From Pseudomonas anguilliseptica (lineage in GTDB: Bacteria; Pseudomonadota; Gammaproteobacteria; Pseudomonadales; Pseudomonadaceae): a stretch of 64,000 nucleotides of DNA. Position 1 is the stretch's first letter, and every line of letters starts with the position of its first letter. The translations under genes and the position numbers were made by a program. The notes under the pieces were generated by a model that did not search any database, was not told the origin of the DNA, and was given only the letters and a program-made list of their open reading frames with translations. The stretch covers positions 668,102-732,101 of the forward strand of contig NZ_JAEIOI010000002.1 in assembly GCF_021375795.1 (NCBI RefSeq), read 5' to 3'. Below are positions 25,170 to 34,216 of the stretch, one piece after another.

Positions 25170-26332
25170 TATTTGCGGTCCTTCAGCGGCACGAACTTAA
25201 GGTCCTCAGGGCCGGTATAGTTGGCGCTCGGGCGGATGATCTTGCCGTCGATGCGTTGCTCGATAACGTGGCTGGACCAACCGGAAGTGCGCGCAATCAC
25301 GAACAGTGGAGTGAACATGGCGGTGGGCACGCCCATCATGTGGTAGCTGACGGCGCTGAACCAATCGAGGTTGGGGAACATCTTTTTGATGTCCCACATG
25401 ATGGTTTCCAGGCGCTCGGCGATGTCGTACATCTTGGTGTTGGACTGCTCGAGCGACAGCTCGCGCGCCACCTCCTTGATCACCTTGTTGCGCGGGTCCG
25501 CCACGGTGTAGACCGGGTGACCGAAGCCGATGACCACTTCCTTGCGCTCGACACGGGCGCGGATGTCGGCCTCGGCCTCGTCCGGGTTGTCGTAGCGTTT
25601 CTGGATCTCGAAGGCCACTTCGTTGGCGCCACCATGTTTCGGGCCACGTAATGCGCCGATGCCACCGGCGATGCAGCTGTACATATCCGAGCCGGTACCG
25701 GCGATCACCCGCGAGGTGAAAGTCGACGCATTGAACTCGTGCTCAGCGTACAGGTTGAGCGAGGTGTGCATGGCGCGCACCCAGGACTCGCGCGGCTTCT
25801 CGCCGTGCAGCAGATGGAGGAAATGCCCGCCGATGGAATCGTCATCGGTTTCCACCTCGATGCGCTTGCCGTTGTGGCTGAAGTGGTACCAGTACAGCAA
25901 CGCGGAACCCAGCGAAGCCATCAGCTTGTCGGCGATATCACGAGCACCGGGGTGGTTGTGGTCGTCCTTTTCCGGCGACACGCAACCGAGCACCGACACA
26001 GCCGTGCGCATCACATCCATCGGATGGGCAGATGGCGGCAGCTGTTCAAGGGATACCTTCAATGCCGCAGGCAAGCCGCGCAGGGCCTTGAGTTTGGCCT
26101 TGTAGCCGGCCAGTTCGGCCACATTGGGCAGTTTACCGTGCACCAGCAGGTGAGCGATTTCTTCGAACTCGCAGCGGTTGGCGAAGTCGAGCACGTCATA
26201 ACCACGGTAGTGCAAGTCGTTGCCGGTGCGCCCCACGGTGCACAGGGCGGTGTTGCCGGCGGCGGTGCCGCTCAAGGCAACGGACTTCTTCGGCTTGAAG
26301 CCGGGCGTGGTGGTGTCTACGGAAGCGCTCAT
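25169..26332 (-). CDS. prpC: 2-methylcitrate synthase
   Basis: 387 residues. Condenses propionyl-CoA with oxaloacetate to 2-methylcitrate. Citrate-synthase family pattern: [12 protein letters not shown] at the N terminus, catalytic histidines in [39 protein letters not shown] and [14 protein letters not shown], and the C-terminal aspartate within [40 protein letters not shown]. Length fits the short methylcitrate synthase group. A strong site (GAGGAGACCGCG) precedes the ATG. Overlaps acnD. Confidence 0.95.
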   Translation of the reverse strand: MSASVDTTTPGFKPKKSVALSGTAAGNTALCTVGRTGNDLHYRGYDVLDFANRCEFEEIAHLLVHGKLPNVAELAGYKAKLKALRGLPAALKVSLEQLPPSAHPMDVMRTAVSVLGCVSPEKDDHNHPGARDIADKLMASLGSALLYWYHFSHNGKRIEVETDDDSIGGHFLHLLHGEKPRESWVRAMHTSLNLYAEHEFNASTFTSRVIAGTGSDMYSCIAGGIGALRGPKHGGANEVAFEIQKRYDNPDEAEADIRARVERKEVVIGFGHPVYTVADPRNKVIKEVARELSLEQSNTKMYDIAERLETIMWDIKKMFPNLDWFSAVSYHMMGVPTAMFTPLFVIARTSGWSSHVIEQRIDGKIIRPSANYTGPEDLKFVPLKDRK

Positions 26333-26404
26333 CGCGGTCTCCTCAGTCTGAATCCGGTGGTACGGCTTGTTGTTGTGGCAGGCCGCGTGCGACCTGCATC
26401 CCGG

Positions 26405-27292
26405 TCACTTCTTGCCGGCGGCGAACAGGGCGTCGAGCTTCTGCTCGAAGGCGTGGTAGCCGATGCGGTCATACAGCTCGGCACGAGTCTGCATCAGCTC
26501 GATGACGTCTTTCTGATGGCCGTTCTGGCGGATCGAGGTGTAGACGGCTTCCGCTGCCTTATTGGCGGCGCGGAAGGCCGACAGCGGGTAGAGCTGAATG
26601 GCCACGCCAACCGAGGCCAGTTCGTCACGGCTGAACAACGGCGTGGCACCGAATTCAGTGATATTGGCCAGCACCGGCACATTCAGCGCATCGACGAAGC
26701 GCTTGTAGGTCGGCAGGTCATAGGCGGCCTCGGCGAAAATACCGTCGGCACCGGCTTCCACGTAACGCTGGCAGCGCTCGATGGCGGCATCTACGCCCTC
26801 AGCTTGAATCGCATCAGTGCGGGCAATCAGGAAGAAGTCAGGATCGGTCTTGGCATCGGCGGCAGCGCGCACGCGATCGACCATTTCCTCGCAGGAGACG
26901 ATCTCCTTACCCGGACGGTGACCACAACGCTTGGCACCGACCTGATCTTCGATATGCGCGGCGGCTGCGCCGGCCTTGATCAGGTTCTTGATGGTGCGCT
27001 CGATATTAAAAGCCGAAGGGCCAAAGCCGGTATCGATGTCGACCAGGAGCGGCAGGTCGCACACGTCGGTGATGCGGCGCACATCAGTGAGCACGTCATC
27101 CAGGGTGTTGATGCCCAGATCGGGCAAACCGAGGGAGCCGGCAGCGACCCCGCCACCAGACAGGTAAATGGCCTTAAAGCCCGCGCGCTTGGCCAGCAAG
27201 GCGTGGTTGGCGTTGATCGCACCGATTACCTGCAAGGGCGACTCAATGGCAAGCGCCTGACGGAAACGCTGGCCGGGGGAAAGCTGACTCAT
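26405..27292 (-). CDS. prpB: 2-methylisocitrate lyase
   Basis: 295 residues. Splits 2-methylisocitrate to pyruvate and succinate. It belongs to the isocitrate-lyase/PEP-mutase superfamily: VDIDTGFG carries metal ligands, and the signature cysteine is in the KRCGHRPGK loop near residue 120. The N-terminal [11 protein letters not shown] and [18 protein letters not shown] are typical. The start overlaps the stop of the GntR regulator gene by translational coupling, and prpC follows after 72 bp. Confidence 0.96.
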   Translation of the reverse strand: MSQLSPGQRFRQALAIESPLQVIGAINANHALLAKRAGFKAIYLSGGGVAAGSLGLPDLGINTLDDVLTDVRRITDVCDLPLLVDIDTGFGPSAFNIERTIKNLIKAGAAAAHIEDQVGAKRCGHRPGKEIVSCEEMVDRVRAAADAKTDPDFFLIARTDAIQAEGVDAAIERCQRYVEAGADGIFAEAAYDLPTYKRFVDALNVPVLANITEFGATPLFSRDELASVGVAIQLYPLSAFRAANKAAEAVYTSIRQNGHQKDVIELMQTRAELYDRIGYHAFEQKLDALFAAGKK

Positions 27293-28020
27293 GACTCACC
27301 TCGTGGTTTGGCTGTCTTGGTGTGTGCGCCCGTACTGCTGGAGAAGTGGCGCTCGATATTACGTTTGGACGCACCGATATGGCGGCGCATCAACAACTCG
27401 GCCAGTTCGCCGTCTCGGTCGGCGATGGCGTCGAGAATACGGTGGTGTTCGGCAAAGGCCTGGCGAGGACGATTGGGCGTCGCAGAAAACTGCAGGCGGT
27501 ACATGCGCACCAGTTGATAGAGCTCGCCACAGAGCATCTGGGTCAGGGTCTTGTTACCACTGCCCTGGATGATGCGGTAATGAAAGTCGAAATCGCCTTC
27601 CTGCTGGTAGTAGCCAACGCCTGCCTTGAAGGCCGCGTCCTGCTCATGCAGGTTCAGCACCTGGCGTAACTCGTCGATCTCCGCCTGGGTCATACGCTCG
27701 GCGGCTAAACGGCAGGCCATGCCTTCAAGCGACTCGCGAATTTCATAGAGTTCGATCAACTCGGCATGATTGAGCGACACCACCCGCGCACCGATATGCG
27801 GCACCCGTACCAGCAACTTCTGCCCTTCCAGGCGATGGATCGCCTCACGCAGCGGACCGCGGCTGATGCCATAGGTGCGCGCCAACTCCGGCTCGGAAAT
27901 CTTGCTGCCAGGAGCAATCTCGCCCTTGACGATAGCCGCCTGGATGCGCCGAAAAACTTGCTCGGAAAGCGTTTCAGAATCTTCCTGAAGCGTTTCAAGT
28001 GACTCAGAGACATCCAACAT
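27289..28020 (-). CDS. GntR-family (FCD) repressor of the methylcitrate operon
   Basis: 243 residues. An N-terminal winged helix ([56 protein letters not shown]) joins a FadR-type FCD effector domain ([19 protein letters not shown] to [15 protein letters not shown], with metal-site-type histidines). Equivalent to PA0797 of P. aeruginosa, reported as a 2-methylisocitrate sensor named PmiR. Start at 28020 follows homologue length; there is no Shine-Dalgarno sequence, because a palindrome occupies the bases right before the ATG. It is the first gene of the operon with prpB, prpC, acnD and prpF, so autoregulation is likely. Confidence 0.92.
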   Translation of the reverse strand: MLDVSESLETLQEDSETLSEQVFRRIQAAIVKGEIAPGSKISEPELARTYGISRGPLREAIHRLEGQKLLVRVPHIGARVVSLNHAELIELYEIRESLEGMACRLAAERMTQAEIDELRQVLNLHEQDAAFKAGVGYYQQEGDFDFHYRIIQGSGNKTLTQMLCGELYQLVRMYRLQFSATPNRPRQAFAEHHRILDAIADRDGELAELLMRRHIGASKRNIERHFSSSTGAHTKTAKPRGES

Positions 28021-28032
28021 ATTGTCGACACT
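28021..28032 (-). promoter_or_regulatory. Putative GntR operator O1
   Basis: ATTGTCGACACT contains the palindrome TGTCGACA and fits the FadR-family pattern TNGTN(0-3)ACNA. It touches the start codon of the regulator gene and lies downstream of the predicted transcription start, so bound repressor could block both elongation and translation. Confidence 0.55.
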
Positions 28033-28051
28033 AGACTGATTCAATGCCGAA

Positions 28052-28080
28052 AAATTACGCCTCAAGCACAGCCATGTCAA
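28052..28080 (-). promoter_or_regulatory. Sigma-70 promoter of the prp operon
   Basis: On the minus strand a perfect -35 TTGACA (28075-28080), a 17-base spacer and a weak -10 TAATTT (28052-28057). It lies between the two TGTCGACA palindromes. Confidence 0.5.
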
Positions 28081-28093
28081 ACAAACCCACACA

Positions 28094-28105
28094 ACTGTCG
28101 ACAAT
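28094..28105 (-). promoter_or_regulatory. Putative GntR operator O2
   Basis: ACTGTCGACAAT is nearly the exact reverse complement of O1 and shares the core TGTCGACA. Centre-to-centre distance to O1 is 73 bp, about seven helical turns, with the promoter between. Confidence 0.55.
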
Positions 28106-28321
28106 ATTCGCAATGACTTTAGTCGAGCAACAACGCGACCTTACTTGCACAAACGCCCATAAGCGCCTGTCCGGACTGAAAAACCCCATGTTAGAATGCC
28201 GCCCGTTTGGCGCTCGCGGAGGAATTGCAGAGTGCCTGCTAGACTCCAGAAGCAGACCTGCCGGCCACCAGGCAGGCACATGGATGCTTTCTTCTTTATA
28301 AACACCATGCCGCCAGGACTT

Positions 28322-28858
28322 ATGACACTAAAGCCCGCCCTCCTGCTGCTATGCCTGCTACTTGCCCCCGGCCTGAGCCTTGCCGCGGAGAAGACAGTCT
28401 ATGGGCTTAATGAATACGTCCGCCTGTTCGACCTCGACCTGAAGCTGGCCGCCAAACTCGACACCGGCGCCAAGACCGCCTCGCTCAGCGCCCGTGACAT
28501 CAAACGCTTCAAACGCGACGGGGAAACCTGGGTGCGTTTCTACCTGGCCATCGACGAAGCCCACACCAGCCCGATCGAGCGCCCCCTGGCGCGGATCAGC
28601 AAGATCAAACGGCGTGCAGGCGACTATGATCCAGAGGAAGAAAAAACCTACACGGCGCGCCCGGTGATCGAGATGGATGTCTGCATGGGTCACAGCCTGC
28701 GCACAATTGAAGTGAACTTGACCGACCGCAGTGCATTCCAATACCCGTTGTTGATAGGCTCAGAAGCACTCAAGCGCTTTTCGGCCCTGGTCGACCCGAG
28801 TCTTAAATACGCAGCAGGCAAGCCTGCTTGCACCCCTGACGCAAACCCTGGCGAGTAA
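28322..28858 (+). CDS. Exported retropepsin-like aspartic protease (RimK-associated zinc protease family)
   Basis: 178 residues. An N-terminal signal peptide (MTLKPALLLLCLLLAPGLS, cleavage near LAA) precedes a single-domain retropepsin-like fold with the active-site motif DTGA at 47-50 in AAKLDTGAKTASLSA. Often annotated as ATP-dependent zinc protease, but the sequence supports an aspartic peptidase. A later block (VEMDV-type VIEMDVCMGHSLRTIEVNLTDRSAFQYPLLIGSEAL) is characteristic of the family. The start at 28322 has AGGA six bases before it. It is followed after 5 bp by a transglutaminase-like membrane protein and then an ATP-grasp ligase; the three form a conserved unit (PA1766-1768 in PAO1, from memory). 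Substrate unknown. Confidence 0.82.
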   Translation: MTLKPALLLLCLLLAPGLSLAAEKTVYGLNEYVRLFDLDLKLAAKLDTGAKTASLSARDIKRFKRDGETWVRFYLAIDEAHTSPIERPLARISKIKRRAGDYDPEEEKTYTARPVIEMDVCMGHSLRTIEVNLTDRSAFQYPLLIGSEALKRFSALVDPSLKYAAGKPACTPDANPGE

Positions 28859-28863
28859 TTCCC

Positions 28864-30390
28864 ATGCGCTCTCTTACCCTCCATCTGAAAGTCCTGGTCA
28901 TACTCCTTGTGAGCCTGGGCGTTCTGATTACGGCTTATCAGATCTTTATCCTCGGCATCCCGATGACTGAAGATGAGACTGACGACCTGTGGAACATCGA
29001 CGCCAAGGTCGAGTTCCAGGCCAACCCACGTGAGCCGGTCAAACTGCAGATGTTTGTACCGCCGCTGGCCCAGGATTACGTCAGCCTCAACGAGAGCTTT
29101 ATCTCGAACAACTACGGTGTGAGCATCAATCGCGCCGATGGCAACCGCAAAGTCACCTGGTCCGCCCGCCGTGCCAGCGGCAAGCAAACCCTGTACTACC
29201 GCCTGGTGCTGACCAAGCGCTACAGCGGTGAGCAGGCCAAGGCCAAGGGCCCGATCTTCCGTGACAGCATCCCGGTCGAGGGGGTTGAGAAAATTGCTGC
29301 CGAAGCGCTTCTGGCACCGATCCGCCAGCACTCGGCAGACGTCGAAACCTTCATCAGCGAAACCATCAAACGCGTCAACAACAGCAATGACGACAACGTC
29401 AAACTGCTGCTGAGCGGTGATGCCTCGACCCCGAACAAAGCCAAGGTCATCGAACTGTTGCTGTCTATCGCCCACGTGCCGATGGAGCGTGTGCACACCA
29501 TTCGCCTGGCTTCCGAAATCCAACAGAGCCCAGAATTGTGGCTGCGCAGCTTCAACGGCGAGAAATGGCTGTACTTCAACCCGGAAAGCGGCGAGCAAGG
29601 TCTGCCAGTTGATCGCCTGGTGTGGTGGATCGGTGATGACAACCTGGTCAGCCTGGAAGGTGGCAAGCAGGCACAGGTCAGCTTCAGCCTGAACAACAGC
29701 GAGATGAACGCCATTCGCCTGGCCAAGCTGACGGATGAAAACACCGACGCCGACTTCCTCGAGTACACCCTGTACGGCCTGCCACTGCAGACCCAACAAA
29801 CCTTCATGATCATGGTGATGATCCCGATCGGCGTGCTGGTGATCCTGATCCTGCGCAACCTCGGCGGCCTGCAAACCCTAGGTACCTTCACCCCAGTACT
29901 GATCGCCCTGGCCTTCCGCGAAACCCAGCTGGGCTTCGGTATCGTGCTGTTTACCGTGATTACCGCACTGGGCCTGTCGCTGCGCTCCTACCTCGAACAC
30001 CTGAAGCTACAGATGCTGCCGCGATTGTCGGTGGTACTGACGTTCGTGGTGGTGCTGATTGCCGTGATCAGCCTGTTCAGCCATAAACTCGGCCTGGAGC
30101 GCGGCCTGTCGGTAGCCCTGTTCCCGATGGTAATTCTGACCATGACCATCGAGCGCCTGTCGATCACCTGGGAAGAGCGCGGCGGTGGCCATGCCTTCAA
30201 GGTCGCCATCGGCACCCTGTTCGCCGCTACCTTGGCGCACCTGCTGATGAGCGTGCCGGAGTTGAACTACTTCGTGTTCACCTTCCCGGCCGTACTGATG
30301 ATTCTGGTGGGCTTTATGTTGGCGATGGGTCGCTACCGTGGCTACCGCCTGACCGAACTGTTCCGCTTCAAAGCCTTCCTCAAGGACTAA
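28864..30390 (+). CDS. Inactive transglutaminase-like / 7TM membrane protein (UUP1 family)
   Basis: 508 residues. One N-terminal helix (VLVILLVSLGVLITAYQIFIL) is followed by a periplasmic domain of about 290 residues containing a transglutaminase-like core, then a C-terminal block of about seven hydrophobic helices (from FMIMVMIPIGVLVILIL to FTFPAVLMILVGFMLAMG). The family is described as lacking a working Cys-His-Asp triad; I see no Cys at all in the soluble part, which agrees. Likely a receptor or scaffold in the inner membrane for the neighbouring protease and ATP-grasp ligase. It precedes the ligase gene by 4 bp. Confidence 0.82.
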   Translation: MRSLTLHLKVLVILLVSLGVLITAYQIFILGIPMTEDETDDLWNIDAKVEFQANPREPVKLQMFVPPLAQDYVSLNESFISNNYGVSINRADGNRKVTWSARRASGKQTLYYRLVLTKRYSGEQAKAKGPIFRDSIPVEGVEKIAAEALLAPIRQHSADVETFISETIKRVNNSNDDNVKLLLSGDASTPNKAKVIELLLSIAHVPMERVHTIRLASEIQQSPELWLRSFNGEKWLYFNPESGEQGLPVDRLVWWIGDDNLVSLEGGKQAQVSFSLNNSEMNAIRLAKLTDENTDADFLEYTLYGLPLQTQQTFMIMVMIPIGVLVILILRNLGGLQTLGTFTPVLIALAFRETQLGFGIVLFTVITALGLSLRSYLEHLKLQMLPRLSVVLTFVVVLIAVISLFSHKLGLERGLSVALFPMVILTMTIERLSITWEERGGGHAFKVAIGTLFAATLAHLLMSVPELNYFVFTFPAVLMILVGFMLAMGRYRGYRLTELFRFKAFLKD

Positions 30391-30394
30391 TGCC

Positions 30395-31381
30395 ATGTTC
30401 GGTCTGATCAAGACGTGGAAAGCCCTCGAGGCCAAAGGCATCATGGGCATCAACCGGCGCAATGCGGACTACGTGCTGAAGTACAACAAACGGCACCTGT
30501 ACCCGATTGTGGATGACAAGATCATCACCAAGATGCGCGCCATCGAAGCAGGTATCGATGTGCCGGAAATGTACGGCATCATCGACACCGAAAAAGGCAT
30601 CGATAACCTGCGCACGATCATTGGCGATCGCCCGGACTTCGTGGTCAAGCCGGCGCAGGGCGCTGGCGGTGACGGCATCCTAGTGATCGCCGACCGTTTT
30701 GAGGACAAGTACAAGACCGTTTCGGGCAAGATCATCAGCCACGAGGAGATCGAGCATCAGATTTCCAGCATCCTCACCGGCCTCTACTCCCTCGGCGGCC
30801 ACCGGGATCGTGCACTGATCGAATACCGCGTCACTCCGGACCAGATCTTCAAAAGCATCAGCTATGAAGGCGTGCCGGATATTCGCATCATCGTGCTGAT
30901 GGGCTATCCAGTCATGGCCATGCTGCGTTTGCCGACCCGTCAGTCCGGCGGCAAGGCCAACCTGCACCAGGGCGCTATCGGCGTGGGTGTGGACCTGGCC
31001 ACTGGCGTGACCCTGCGCGGCACCTGGCTGAACAACAAGATCAGCAAACACCCGGACACCACCAACGCGGTGGACGGTGTGCAACTGCCTAACTGGGACG
31101 GCTTTATGAAGCTCGCCGCTGGCTGCTATGAGCTGTGTGGCTTGGGCTATATCGGTGTGGACATGGTGCTGGACCAGGACAAAGGCCCGTTGATTCTCGA
31201 GCTCAACGCCCGCCCCGGCCTGAATATCCAGATCGCCAACGACTGCGGCCTGACACATCGCGCCCATGCTGTCGAAGCCCGCCTGGCCGAATTGGCCAAG
31301 AAAGGCATCGTGGAAACTGCCGAGGAACGCGTGCGCTTCTCGCAAGAGCTGTTCGGCCACGTATCAATCGCCCAGATATAG
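30395..31381 (+). CDS. Alpha-L-glutamate ligase-like ATP-grasp protein
   Basis: 328 residues, cytoplasmic. An ATP-grasp enzyme related to RimK. Visible: FVVKPAQGAGGDGILVI (ATP-binding lysine and glycine loop), an Arg/Glu-containing strand DIRIIVLMGYPVMAMLRLPT, and the metal-ligand block IGVDMVLDQDKGPLILELNARPGLNIQIAN. Predicted to form an amide bond between glutamate (or a similar amino acid) and an unknown acceptor. Last gene of the protease/UUP1/ligase unit; a strong terminator follows. Confidence 0.85.
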   Translation: MFGLIKTWKALEAKGIMGINRRNADYVLKYNKRHLYPIVDDKIITKMRAIEAGIDVPEMYGIIDTEKGIDNLRTIIGDRPDFVVKPAQGAGGDGILVIADRFEDKYKTVSGKIISHEEIEHQISSILTGLYSLGGHRDRALIEYRVTPDQIFKSISYEGVPDIRIIVLMGYPVMAMLRLPTRQSGGKANLHQGAIGVGVDLATGVTLRGTWLNNKISKHPDTTNAVDGVQLPNWDGFMKLAAGCYELCGLGYIGVDMVLDQDKGPLILELNARPGLNIQIANDCGLTHRAHAVEARLAELAKKGIVETAEERVRFSQELFGHVSIAQI

Positions 31382-31393
31382 AATCTGATGCGC

Positions 31394-31427
31394 AATAAAA
31401 AGCCCGGAGTCATCCGGGCTTTTTATT
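31394..31427. terminator. Bidirectional terminator
   Basis: Stem AATAAAAAGCCCGG/CCGGGCTTTTTATT, loop AGTCAT. Serves the ATP-grasp gene and the converging MalM-like gene. Confidence 0.9.
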
Positions 31428-31445
31428 GGCTACTGTTTGGCTCAC

Positions 31446-32597
31446 TCAACGCACAATGGCCAGCTCAAACGCGCCCTCATCACTGTGAGCATGGCTCTGC
31501 ATACCCGCCTCATCCAATGCCAAGGCCTGCAAAGGACGCTTGAACGGTTTGTTATCCAGGGTTTGCAGGCTGCGATCCTCATCCGTGGTCAACACTAATA
31601 CATAGTGCTCACCCGCTGCCGCCCTCACCGGTACCGTGCCCTCGATAAAGGCGTAGCGGTACCAGGTTTCAGCATGCAACTGATACACCGCATCACTGAC
31701 CAGCCGGGTCGGCTGCTTGGCCTGATCAAGAAACAGCAAGGAGGGATAGGCCACTTTCTTGTTGGCAAAACTGCGGATACGCAGGCCAAAGTCGTACTGC
31801 GAGCGCGGCAATTTCAGGGCAGCGTAGTAGCTCTTGCCCATGGGGAAATCCAGGCTGGGGGAAAAGCGATTTAGCTCTTCATAACGTGGTTCATCGGCGC
31901 TGAGTGGGGTGAAATCATCCTCGTTCAACTGCCCACAGCAGCGCTCAAGCAGTGCCTGATAACGCCCTTCGCTTTTAGCCTCGGTACCGGCCAGCAGAGC
32001 CTGCATGGCCGCCGTAGGTTGCCCATCCAAACCCGGAAGGCTTGGAGGTTTGGCATCAAAGGTCACCTCTCGCCCTTGGGTCAACGGTACATTGTGCAAG
32101 GTCGGCGTTGGCGCCTTGGCGCCCTTGGGCGGCACCTTGGAGTTGCGCATGCGGCCTTGTTCATCGACCCAGGTGAAGTAGCGGCCATCCTGCTCATCCC
32201 GAGCAAAATCGCGACCTTCAAGCACATCCGAACTGATATAGGCGCTGGAACGTTCACCCGTTCCCAGGAGCACTTCGTTACCTCCAGCCTGAACCTGCTG
32301 GCCAGCGTAAAAACTGTTCTGCAGATTGCCACTGGCATCTACCCAGGTGAAATAACGCCGCTTGCTTTCGCCCGTGCCCTTACTGCCCGGCCAACTCCCA
32401 GCCCCCGCATCGTCACGCAAGCGAGCCTGATCACTGCGCTGGATCGTAGTGGCCGCCGCACGTTGATGGGCCGCATAACGGTCGCCCACAAAGGTGTTAT
32501 GCACCCGCCCCTGATCATCAACCCAGGTCAGGTAGCGGCCGTTGGCAGCCGCGTACTGGCAGACTAACAACCCGAACAGAACCCACAGCACGCGCAT
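31446..32597 (-). CDS. Exported MalM-like protein with three WVD repeats (FilE-like)
   Basis: 383 residues. A signal peptide (MRVLWVLFGLLVCQYAAA, cleavage before NG) starts the protein. Three repeats of about 20 residues with the core RY(L/F)TWVD..G...N(T/S) occur near residues 21-38, 80-97 and 138-155; they resemble the DUF4124 type often found in exported proteins. The C-terminal half has a MalM-like domain beginning at the CCGQLNEDDF segment and including FPMGKSYYAALKLPRSQYDFGLRIRS. No lipobox. Similar genes in Acinetobacter are named FilE, a putative pilus-assembly protein, on weak evidence. Last gene of the five-gene run, 9 bp after the FadL-type gene. Confidence 0.65.
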   Translation of the reverse strand: MRVLWVLFGLLVCQYAAANGRYLTWVDDQGRVHNTFVGDRYAAHQRAAATTIQRSDQARLRDDAGAGSWPGSKGTGESKRRYFTWVDASGNLQNSFYAGQQVQAGGNEVLLGTGERSSAYISSDVLEGRDFARDEQDGRYFTWVDEQGRMRNSKVPPKGAKAPTPTLHNVPLTQGREVTFDAKPPSLPGLDGQPTAAMQALLAGTEAKSEGRYQALLERCCGQLNEDDFTPLSADEPRYEELNRFSPSLDFPMGKSYYAALKLPRSQYDFGLRIRSFANKKVAYPSLLFLDQAKQPTRLVSDAVYQLHAETWYRYAFIEGTVPVRAAAGEHYVLVLTTDEDRSLQTLDNKPFKRPLQALALDEAGMQSHAHSDEGAFELAIVR

Positions 32598-32606
32598 AGC
32601 AGAAAC

Positions 32607-34199
32607 CTAGAAAGTGGTGCGATAGGTCAAGGCCAGCACATAGGCCTTAACACTGGTTTTCACATCAAGATCGGCATAGGGGTTGTACACCATGCTGTCG
32701 ATGGTCGAACAGTTGATGTTGCAGCTGGAGCGCGCCGGGATGTCCTGCTTGCTGACCAGGTAATTGAAACCCAGGTCAATCACCGTGTCCTTGTCCCACT
32801 GGTAACCCAGGCCCAGGCCATAGAGTTTGGCATCACCCAATGGGGCCAATATATCGGCTTTGTTCGCAGGAATTGCCGACGGCCGCGGCTCATAACCCAT
32901 GCGCAGACTCAGGCGATCATTGACCTGATACTCCACACCAATCGCCCAACTCCATACCGACTCGTAGCCGCGATCGAGAATGATGGTGGTCGAGGTTGCG
33001 TTTTTAGGTGAGAACAAACTGGCGATGGTCAAGATATCCAGCTGGCGATCGAACTCCAGCTCAAACTGATCCCAAGCCTCGTAGTCTGTCCACTTCACGT
33101 CCAGGTTGATCTGCCAGCGGTCATGCGGTTTGAACTTGATGCCGGTCGCAAAGTGCGCGGGATAGGTCATGTTCAATGACACATTGCCGCGCTCCTTGTC
33201 GAATAACCCATCAGGTGTAAGTGTGCTAAATACCTTACCTATGAACGAGCTATCCAGTCCCTGCCAGAAGCCCTCCCAACCGGCCGAGTAGTCGACCACA
33301 TACTGCCCTTTCAGGCGCATCCGGGCCTCACTCTGATAAACCGCCCCAAGGGCAAACCAGTCGTTCGGCTCCCAGAGGAAACCAACGTTCCAGGTCGGCG
33401 AAAGGGTTTGCTGCATATCGATATCGATATTGGCGATATCAGTAAACGGCCCCAGTTCACCGCCGCAGATATTCAGAAAAATTTCGAATGGATTACCGCT
33501 GACAGCACATAACGCCTCCTGGGCTACGCCCACAAACCCGGTGAGGATGCCCGGCGCGCGAAAGTCCTGATTGAGAGCCATGGCCTGATGGGAAAAGCCG
33601 ACGGACAAGCCAACTGACAGCTCATCGTTGACCTGATAAGCCAGCGAGGGTGAGAAATAGGTCAGTCGCTGGAGCACCAACTCCTTGCCCTGATAGCGCC
33701 CCGGATCATCATCATCACGGGCAAAGCCGAGCGCCTGCGGGGTGTACATATTGGTTGCAAAGGTGAGTTTCGACCCCGGCGGGTTGATCGACAACCCTGC
33801 CAGCGGAGCAAATAGCATGGGCAACTCGGTAGCACCGCCCACACCAGGCAGGTACATCATGGCAGCACCAGCCTGACTGGACGAGTTAGCCACAGGATCA
33901 TCATTCAAGCCAAGAAAGCTGCTGCCATAACCGGGCGGTGCATCGAACTCGGCACGAATATCCATCATCCCGGTGATGAACTTAACCGTTGTCTGCCGCC
34001 CTTTGAGCTTGCTCAACGCGGCCGGGTTGTAGTGCACGGAGTCAATACCGGTAAAGTCGGCCGTTACCGCATTGCCAAGTGCCATGGCTTTGGGGCTGCC
34101 AATGGTCAGGTTCTGAGCCAGTTGTGCCTGGGCCAGGCCTGCATAAAGCGTAGAGGTCCAAAATATCGCCTGCGCAAGCAGCGAAATTCGCATGGTCAT
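32607..34199 (-). CDS. OmpP1/FadL-family outer membrane transporter
   Basis: 530 residues. Outer-membrane beta-barrel of the FadL/TodX type, which moves hydrophobic molecules across the outer membrane. A signal peptide ends near GLAQA; the mature N terminus contains the family plug region (GSPKAMALGNAVTADFTGIDSVHYNPAALSKLKGRQ, with the NPA motif). Alternating strands run to a C-terminal aromatic residue (YVLALTYRTTF). Longer than FadL itself (about 420-450), with extra loops including two small Cys-containing ones. Two start codons compete (34199 and 34193); neither has a strong site. Ligand unknown. Confidence 0.85.
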   Translation of the reverse strand: MTMRISLLAQAIFWTSTLYAGLAQAQLAQNLTIGSPKAMALGNAVTADFTGIDSVHYNPAALSKLKGRQTTVKFITGMMDIRAEFDAPPGYGSSFLGLNDDPVANSSSQAGAAMMYLPGVGGATELPMLFAPLAGLSINPPGSKLTFATNMYTPQALGFARDDDDPGRYQGKELVLQRLTYFSPSLAYQVNDELSVGLSVGFSHQAMALNQDFRAPGILTGFVGVAQEALCAVSGNPFEIFLNICGGELGPFTDIANIDIDMQQTLSPTWNVGFLWEPNDWFALGAVYQSEARMRLKGQYVVDYSAGWEGFWQGLDSSFIGKVFSTLTPDGLFDKERGNVSLNMTYPAHFATGIKFKPHDRWQINLDVKWTDYEAWDQFELEFDRQLDILTIASLFSPKNATSTTIILDRGYESVWSWAIGVEYQVNDRLSLRMGYEPRPSAIPANKADILAPLGDAKLYGLGLGYQWDKDTVIDLGFNYLVSKQDIPARSSCNINCSTIDSMVYNPYADLDVKTSVKAYVLALTYRTTF

Positions 34200-34216
34200 G
34201 AAGTGCTCGCTCGCGT

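Noticed and set aside
22614..25220. Long open frame of 868 codons opposite acnD
   Set aside because: Same codon-bias artefact; no recognisable motif and AcnD is intact.
28690..29874. Open frame of 394 codons opposite the UUP1 gene, and a similar one opposite nasA (2910-3971)
   Set aside because: Composition is Gln/Gly/Ala/Val-rich as in antisense frames; no conserved domains.
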